From Betaproteobacteria bacterium (GTDB lineage: Bacteria; Pseudomonadota; Gammaproteobacteria; Burkholderiales; SG8-39): a stretch of DNA of 41,158 bases. Positions 36,370 through 41,158 of this stretch are shown piece by piece (within the stretch, counting starts at the first letter, position 1; each line of letters begins with the position of its first letter). Position numbers and translations under genes: made by a program. The stretch lies in assembly GCA_016234705.1 (NCBI GenBank), contig JACRAS010000218.1:1-41158 (forward strand), read 5' to 3'. The notes under the pieces were generated by a model that did not search any database, was not told the origin of the DNA, and saw only the letters and a program-made list of their open reading frames with translations.

Positions 36370-38214
36370 ATGAACGTGCTGTACGAAGAGACCGGCTCAT
36401 TCAAGGTCGGCAGCGTGCTCGCCGAAAGCGATGCGTCGGTGCAGGTGGAGGCGCCGCACGGCAAGAGGAGCAAGATCAAGGCGGCAAGCGTGTTGTTGCG
36501 CTTCGAACTACCGCCGCTCGCCCGATTCATGGACAAGGCCGAAGCGCTCGCCGCCGAGATCGACACCGATTTCCTGTGGCAATGCTGCGGCGAAGCGGAG
36601 TTCGGTTTCGCCGACCTGGCGCGCGAGTATTGCGGCCATGCGCCCAATTCGCTGGAGGCCGCAGCCATCCTGATCAAGCTGCAATCGGCGCCAATGTATT
36701 TCTACCGCAAAGGCAAGGGCCGCTTTCGCGCCGCGCCCGCCGACACGCTTAAGGCAGCGCTTGCGGGCGTTGAAAGAAAGCGAGCGCAGGAGGCCCAGAT
36801 CCGGGCATGGGCGGACGAACTACGGCGCGGCGCCGTGCCCGAAGCGCTGCAGGTCATGCTGCCGCAATTGTTGTACCGGCCCGATCGCAATCGCATCGAG
36901 ACCAAAGCCCTGGAACTGGCCTGCGAAACGAGCGGGCTGTCGGCCGCGAAGCTCTTCGAGCGCGCCGGCGCATTGCCCTCCAGCCACGACTACCATCTGG
37001 GGGCGTTTCTATTCGAATACTTCCCGCGCGATAGCGGGGTGTTCGAGAGCATCGCCGCGGACGAGCCGCCCAGCCTGCCCTTGGCCGAAGTCGCGGCGTT
37101 CAGCCTGGACGACGCCAGCACCACCGAAATCGACGATGCATTTTCCCTTACACGGCTTGCCAACGGCCGCTATCGCGTCGGCATTCATATCGCCGTACCG
37201 GCACTGGGTTTCGCGCCCGGATCCGCGCTGGACAAGATCGCGCGCGCGCGTCTGTCCACCGCCTACATTCCGGGCCGGAAGATCACCATGCTGCCACCGC
37301 GGGTGATCGAACGTTACACCCTCGCCGAGGGTCGCGAATGCCCGGCGGTGTCGCTGTACCTGGATATCAACCCCTTGTCGCATATAGTGGAGAGGCAGGA
37401 AACCCGCGTCGAGCGGGTGAAAATCGCCGCCAATCTGCGCCATCATCAGGTAGAGGCGCTGGACGCAGCATTCCTCGCCGGGGAGGAGCGCGGTGAGCTG
37501 CCGTTCGAGGCCGAGTTGTTTTTCCTGTGGCGGCTCGCGCTCGAGCTGGAAGCAGCGCGCGGCAAGCCCGCGACGCAGCAGGACCGCATCGACTACAACT
37601 TCTACGTCGAGAATGAGCGCGTCAGCATTGTCGAACGCAGACGCGGCGCACCGCTGGACAAGCTGGTATCGGAACTGATGATCAGCGCCAACAATAACTG
37701 GGGCAGACTGCTCGCCGACCGCGGCGTGCCCGCCATCTACCGGGCCCAATCCGACGGCAAGGTCCGCATGACCACCGTGCCCTCCCCGCACCAGGGTCTG
37801 GGCGTGTCACATTATGTTTGGGCGAGTTCGCCGCTGCGCCGCTACATCGACCTGTTAAATCAGTGGCAACTGCTCGCCTGCCTCTCGGGCACGGCGCCGC
37901 CGTACGGGAAAAATTCCGCCGATCTACTCGCGGCGATGCGCGAGTTTGAACTGACCTACGCGGCCTACGATCAGTTCCAGGGGAAAATGGAACATTATTG
38001 GTGCTTGCGCTGGCTGCTGCAGGAGCAGGTGACGCTGTCAACGGCACAGGTGCTGCGCGATAATTTGGTCAAGTTCGAAGGAATTCCGCTGTATGTGCGC
38101 GTGCCCTCGCTGCCGCAGTTGGAGATCGGCAGCCGGGTGCTGCTCGACATCGAGGGGATCGATTTGATTGATAATTCGGTCAAAACCCGATACAGGGGAC
38201 CGGCTGAGGGCTAG
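36370..38214 (+). CDS. RNB-domain exoribonuclease (RNase II/R family)
   Basis: 614 residues. The RNB catalytic core (about 245-560) has FSLDDASTTEIDDAFSL, holding the cluster of aspartates that bind magnesium, AYIPGRKITMLPPRVIE, and the SSPLRRYIDLLNQWQL motif, followed by an S1-like C-terminal end. The N-terminal part is shorter and less typical than in E. coli RNase II or R, as in other betaproteobacterial members. It degrades single-stranded RNA 3' to 5' in the cytoplasm. It is not named rnb or rnr because the N-terminal domains do not decide. Confidence 0.9.
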   Translation: MNVLYEETGSFKVGSVLAESDASVQVEAPHGKRSKIKAASVLLRFELPPLARFMDKAEALAAEIDTDFLWQCCGEAEFGFADLAREYCGHAPNSLEAAAILIKLQSAPMYFYRKGKGRFRAAPADTLKAALAGVERKRAQEAQIRAWADELRRGAVPEALQVMLPQLLYRPDRNRIETKALELACETSGLSAAKLFERAGALPSSHDYHLGAFLFEYFPRDSGVFESIAADEPPSLPLAEVAAFSLDDASTTEIDDAFSLTRLANGRYRVGIHIAVPALGFAPGSALDKIARARLSTAYIPGRKITMLPPRVIERYTLAEGRECPAVSLYLDINPLSHIVERQETRVERVKIAANLRHHQVEALDAAFLAGEERGELPFEAELFFLWRLALELEAARGKPATQQDRIDYNFYVENERVSIVERRRGAPLDKLVSELMISANNNWGRLLADRGVPAIYRAQSDGKVRMTTVPSPHQGLGVSHYVWASSPLRRYIDLLNQWQLLACLSGTAPPYGKNSADLLAAMREFELTYAAYDQFQGKMEHYWCLRWLLQEQVTLSTAQVLRDNLVKFEGIPLYVRVPSLPQLEIGSRVLLDIEGIDLIDNSVKTRYRGPAEG

Positions 38215-38409
38215 GGGCCGATTAGCCATTCAGCGCATGGGCGCGTTGGGTAGCGAGCGAGAACAGGTCGAAGCAGATCGTTGTGCCGGTTCGCGTTCGC
38301 GACCCCGGAATTTTTGTCACGCCGTATCCGAAAGGCCCTAAGCAATAGTTAAGATAAATTCTCTCGAAAAGCATAAAATACTTTGATTTTAAGAGTTTTT
38401 GAGGTCTGA

Positions 38410-39330
38410 TTGCACAGCGTTTATCCGCCCGGTTCCGTGCGTCTGCGCTGGCCTGAATTCATGGCTGGCATGGATCCATCATCGCGCAGTTTCACCTTCG
38501 CGCTGGGTCTGTCCATCGTGCTGCACGCTGTAGCGCTGTCCATCCATTTCAAGCTGCCCGGCATCATTGTCGACAGGTATGCATCCCCGGCGCTGGAGGT
38601 GGTGCTGGTCAACAGCAAGACCCGCGCGAAGCCGGCCAAGGCTGACGTGCTGGCGCAGGCTAATCTCGACGGGGGCGGCAATACCGACGAGAACCGCCGC
38701 GCCAAGACGCCGCTTCCGGTGCTGAAAGAGGCCGAGTCCGGCGCCGATGCCAAACGCGCGGTGCGCCGAGTGCGGGAACTGGAGGCGCAACAACTGAAGA
38801 TAATGACCCAGTTGCAGGCGGCGAAAAGCGTGACCGCCGCCGAGCAGCCCAAAGCGGCGTCCGCGGCGCAGGCGCCGCAGCCCCAGGTGTCGGGCCAGGA
38901 TCTCGCTGTCAGCGCGCTCGCGATCGCTCGCATGGAAGCGCAGATCTCGCGTCGGCTCGAGGAATACAACAAGCGCCCGCGAAAGGCGTTCATAGGCTCG
39001 CGCGCGCAGGAATACCGCTTTGCGCAATACGTCGAGGACTGGCGCCTCAAGGTCGAACGCATCGGCAATCTGAACTATCCGGACAGCGCGCGTGGCCGGC
39101 TCTATGGCAGCCTGGTGCTCAGCGTTTCGATCAAGGCCGATGGCAGCTTGGAGGCAGTCGAAGTGCAGCGTTCCTCCGGACACCAGATTCTCGACCGCGC
39201 TGCCGAGCGGATTGTAAAAATGGCTTCGCCTTACGCCGGCTTCCCCTCCAACATCAGGCGCGACACGGACATTCTCGTCATCACCCGTACCTGGACATTC
39301 GCGCCGGGTGACAAACTGTTTGGAGAGTGA
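38410..39330 (+). CDS. TonB-family energy transducer
   Basis: 306 residues from TTG 38410, which has GAGG at good spacing; ATG 38461 is an alternative. One N-terminal transmembrane helix (FTFALGLSIVLHAVALSIHF) is followed by a long periplasmic region with alanine, lysine and coiled-coil character (RRVRELEAQQLKIMTQLQAA). It ends with a TonB C-terminal domain (LNYPDSARGRLYGSLVLSVS, then VQRSSGHQILDRAAERIV). It would transmit proton-motive energy to outer-membrane receptors or act as a cell-envelope linker. ExbB/ExbD are not adjacent. Position between the RNase and aroE is typical of betaproteobacteria. Confidence 0.85.
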   Translation: MHSVYPPGSVRLRWPEFMAGMDPSSRSFTFALGLSIVLHAVALSIHFKLPGIIVDRYASPALEVVLVNSKTRAKPAKADVLAQANLDGGGNTDENRRAKTPLPVLKEAESGADAKRAVRRVRELEAQQLKIMTQLQAAKSVTAAEQPKAASAAQAPQPQVSGQDLAVSALAIARMEAQISRRLEEYNKRPRKAFIGSRAQEYRFAQYVEDWRLKVERIGNLNYPDSARGRLYGSLVLSVSIKADGSLEAVEVQRSSGHQILDRAAERIVKMASPYAGFPSNIRRDTDILVITRTWTFAPGDKLFGE

Positions 39331-39339
39331 TTCTCCACT

Positions 39340-40155
39340 ATGCCCGACCGATACGCCGTCATCGGCAACCCCGTAGCGCACAGCAAGTCGCCGCAGATCC
39401 ACGCCGAGTTTGCGCACCAGACCGGGCAGGACCTGGCCTATGAGCGGCTGCTCGCGCCGACCGACGCGTTCATCGCGACCGCCAACGCGTTCCGCGCCGG
39501 CGGCGGGCGCGGTCTAAACGTGACGCTGCCGTTCAAGGGCGAGGCGTTCCGCTACGCCGGCCGGCTATCGGAGAGCGCCCGCGCGGCACAGGCGGTGAAC
39601 ACGCTCAAGTTCGAAGGCGATGCAACGGTTGGCGACAACACCGACGGCGCTGGACTGGTGAACGACCTCGAGCGAAATCTCGGCCGCGCTGTCGCCGGCG
39701 CTCGCGTACTTCTGCTCGGTGCAGGCGGTGCGGCGCGCGGCGTGATCAGGCCCCTGATCGAGCGGCAGCCGGCGCAGTTGGTAATCGCCAATCGCACACT
39801 CGCCAAGGCGCAATTGCTTGCGCAAAGCTTTCGCGGCGGCATCGAGGCCAGCGCCTATGCGGCGCTCGCCGGCAGGCAGTTCGATCTCGTCGTCAACGCC
39901 ACCTCGGCGAGCCTGACCGGGGAGTTGCCGCCGTTGCCGCCGGGCGTGTTCGCGCGCGGCGCGCTGGCCTATGACATGATGTACGGCATGGATGAAACGC
40001 CCTTCCTTGCGTTTGCGCGCGCCGAGGGCACGGCGACGCTCGCAGACGGCCTGGGCATGCTGGTGGAGCAGGCGGCGGAATCATTCTTTATCTGGCGCGG
40101 CGTGCGTCCGGACACCGCGCCGGTACTGAAGCTGCTCCGGCAAGCGACCGCTTGA
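39340..40155 (+). CDS. aroE: Shikimate dehydrogenase (NADP+)
   Basis: 271 residues. AroE reduces 3-dehydroshikimate to shikimate. The shikimate pocket GNPVAHSKSPQIHAEF, the catalytic lysine in NVTLPFKGEAF and the aspartate in DNTDGAGLVNDL, the dinucleotide motif LLLGAGGAARGVIRPL, NRTL as the NADP phosphate-binding site, and the end MLVEQAAESFFIWRG are all intact. It starts 9 bases after the tonB-like stop and precedes mtgA by a few bases. Confidence 0.96.
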   Translation: MPDRYAVIGNPVAHSKSPQIHAEFAHQTGQDLAYERLLAPTDAFIATANAFRAGGGRGLNVTLPFKGEAFRYAGRLSESARAAQAVNTLKFEGDATVGDNTDGAGLVNDLERNLGRAVAGARVLLLGAGGAARGVIRPLIERQPAQLVIANRTLAKAQLLAQSFRGGIEASAYAALAGRQFDLVVNATSASLTGELPPLPPGVFARGALAYDMMYGMDETPFLAFARAEGTATLADGLGMLVEQAAESFFIWRGVRPDTAPVLKLLRQATA

Positions 40156-40157
40156 GC

Positions 40158-40877
40158 ATGGCCCGCGCGATCAAGCGTGCCATGATGCGGCTGTGGCGGG
40201 CGTTCTGCTACACGCTGGGCCTCTTGTTCGTCGCCCTGCTGCTGCACCAGAGCTGGTTCGCCGCGCACATCTGGTACTGGGCAGGGCATAATCCAGAGAG
40301 CACCAGCTTCATGCAAGCGCGCCTGGAGCGCCTGCGCGAAAAAGATCCCAAGGCGAACCTGAAGCAGCATTGGACAAGTTACGCGCGCATTTCCGACGAG
40401 CTGAAGCGCGCGGTGATCGTGGCCGAGGACGCCAAGTTCTCCGAGCACGATGGCTTCGACTGGGTCGGCATCCAGAAAGCGCTGGAGAAAAACCAGAGGA
40501 AGGGAAAAGTGGTCGCCGGCGGCTCCACTATCAGCCAGCAACTGGCCAAGAATCTATTCCTCTCCGGCGAGAAAAACCTGTGGCGCAAAGGGCAGGAAGC
40601 CGTCATCACCTGGATGCTGGAGATGCTGATGGATAAGGAGCGCATTCTGGAGATCTATCTGAATGTCGCCGAGTGGGGCAATGGCGTCTTCGGCGCCGAA
40701 GACGCGGCGCGGCATTATTACAATGTCGGCGCGGCCAGCCTGAACGCCGACCAGGCGGCACGGCTGGCGGCGATGCTGCCACGGCCGCTTTACTACGAGC
40801 GCAACCGCGACTCTGAATACCTGCTGCGCTACAGTGAAACCATACGCGCGCGCATGCCCTCGGCCCAGCTACCGTAA
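40158..40877 (+). CDS. mtgA: Monofunctional biosynthetic peptidoglycan transglycosylase
   Basis: 239 residues from ATG 40158, just after the aroE stop; a TTG at 40152 would overlap it. A transmembrane anchor (FCYTLGLLFVALLLHQSWFA) is followed by a GT51 domain with the catalytic glutamate in AVIVAEDAKFSEHDGFDW, the GGSTISQQLAKNLFLS motif and the second glutamate region ILEIYLNVAEWGNGVFGAED. It polymerises lipid II into glycan strands at the periplasmic side. Length and motifs are those of MtgA, with no transpeptidase domain. Confidence 0.96.
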   Translation: MARAIKRAMMRLWRAFCYTLGLLFVALLLHQSWFAAHIWYWAGHNPESTSFMQARLERLREKDPKANLKQHWTSYARISDELKRAVIVAEDAKFSEHDGFDWVGIQKALEKNQRKGKVVAGGSTISQQLAKNLFLSGEKNLWRKGQEAVITWMLEMLMDKERILEIYLNVAEWGNGVFGAEDAARHYYNVGAASLNADQAARLAAMLPRPLYYERNRDSEYLLRYSETIRARMPSAQLP

Positions 40878-40971
40878 GCCATTTTGTACATAGCGATTCA
40901 AATCTCGCCTTCGTTGATGCAGAGTTGCGATCTTGTATAACCCCCCGCATTGTCCTTGTTTTTAACCATAG

Positions 40972-41018
40972 CCGTGTCTTCTGTTCGGATGCGCTTTTCA
41001 TCCGAACAGAAGACACGG
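40972..41018. repeat. Perfect 20-bp inverted repeat with 7-base loop
   Basis: CCGTGTCTTCTGTTCGGATG and its exact reverse complement (40999-41018) flank CGCTTTT. No T run follows on either strand. The perfect 20-bp match between mtgA and the end of the window suggests a mobile-element end pair or a specialised palindromic repeat rather than a terminator. Confidence 0.7.
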
Positions 41019-41098
41019 TTAGCCGAACTTAGCGGATTCGCGGGGTACGAGTTGATTAAGTGATTGATTCTTCACGTGGTGACACCCAAATGTCTGCA

Positions 41099-41158
41099 CT
41101 ACACGGCTGAGGCGCGGGTGACCTCCTCGGCAGTGATTTTCGGTGGGGCCTGAGCCGG
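41099..41158 (-). CDS. Possible C-terminus of a gene running off the right edge
   Basis: The minus strand from the window edge reads PAQAPPKITAEEVTRASAV and stops at TAG (41099-41101). Its charged, helical composition is protein-like, but 19 residues cannot identify a family. The gap between this stop and the 20-bp inverted repeat holds no other signal that I recognise. Confidence 0.25.
   Translation of the reverse strand, partial: PAQAPPKITAEEVTRASAV

Noticed and set aside
40955..41030. Third attC-like site at the right edge
   Set aside because: A GTTAGCC-like string follows the 20-bp stem, but the left core does not fit RYYYAAC and the stem is perfectly paired, unlike attC sites.

Overview
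The window looks like a chromosomal contig from a GC-rich betaproteobacterium. The signs are nadA-nadB-nadC under a NadQ-type regulator, an accB-accC-prmA block with a zinc-ribbon/DUF3426 gene, an rnb-tonB-aroE-mtgA run after mpl, a P/A-rich AmtB precursor with glnK and an OmpL-like porin, and a single-chain pyruvate carboxylase. Most of it is housekeeping metabolism. The unusual content sits in the gaps between genes, which hold gene stubs, long perfect hairpins and regulatory sites.

Layout. 1-1260: accessory DNA that reads like the distal end of an integron cassette array, with small plus-strand ORFs each followed by an attC-like site in the expected orientation. It abuts a 3'-truncated lipoprotein gene. 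1450-5710: ridA-like gene and cobalamin-dependent metH on the minus strand; metH has a promoter, a leader of about 130 nt and an intrinsic terminator just before its start. 5785-7522: single-domain rhodanese and MFS transporter (plus). 7635-11323: four minus-strand genes that look like an aromatic-compound pathway (LigB-type extradiol dioxygenase, carboxymuconolactone-decarboxylase-like protein, aryl-CoA-ligase-like enzyme, fumarylpyruvate-hydrolase-like enzyme). 11542-14988: pyruvate carboxylase. 15150-18600: nitrogen operon porin-glnK-amtB (minus) with a sigma-54 promoter and two NtrC-like boxes, plus the leftover tail of a second amtB. 18674-20430: ubiK-comM (plus). 20501-25092: nadC, nadB, nadA and nadQ, with NadQ-like operators. 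25247-26054: panD followed by a scar of three broken pieces (panC tail, frameshifted HTH regulator, comM tail). 26057-27371: apaH and a HIT protein (plus). 27387-33203: SlyB-like lipoprotein, PfkB kinase, DUF3426 protein, prmA, accC, accB, aroQ (minus). 33285-34422: TlpA-like thioredoxin and a nucleotidyltransferase-fold protein (minus). 34602-40877: mpl, a yqiA stub, rnb-family RNase, tonB-like, aroE, mtgA (plus). The right edge holds a 20-bp perfect inverted repeat and possibly the end of another gene.

How the parts work together: the nitrogen operon couples outer-membrane entry (porin), inner-membrane ammonium transport (AmtB) and PII signalling (GlnK) under nitrogen-limitation control. 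The nad genes form the de novo NAD route from aspartate with a local repressor. accB/accC feed fatty acid synthesis and pyc refills oxaloacetate. metH regenerates methionine and its leader suggests RNA-level control. The aromatic cluster has no obvious complete known pathway and is the best candidate for new enzymology. The cassette array end, the panC/HTH/comM scar and the perfect hairpins are the best candidates for undescribed mobile or regulatory DNA. No rRNA, tRNA or CRISPR array was seen. All family calls come from reading motifs; no database search was run.
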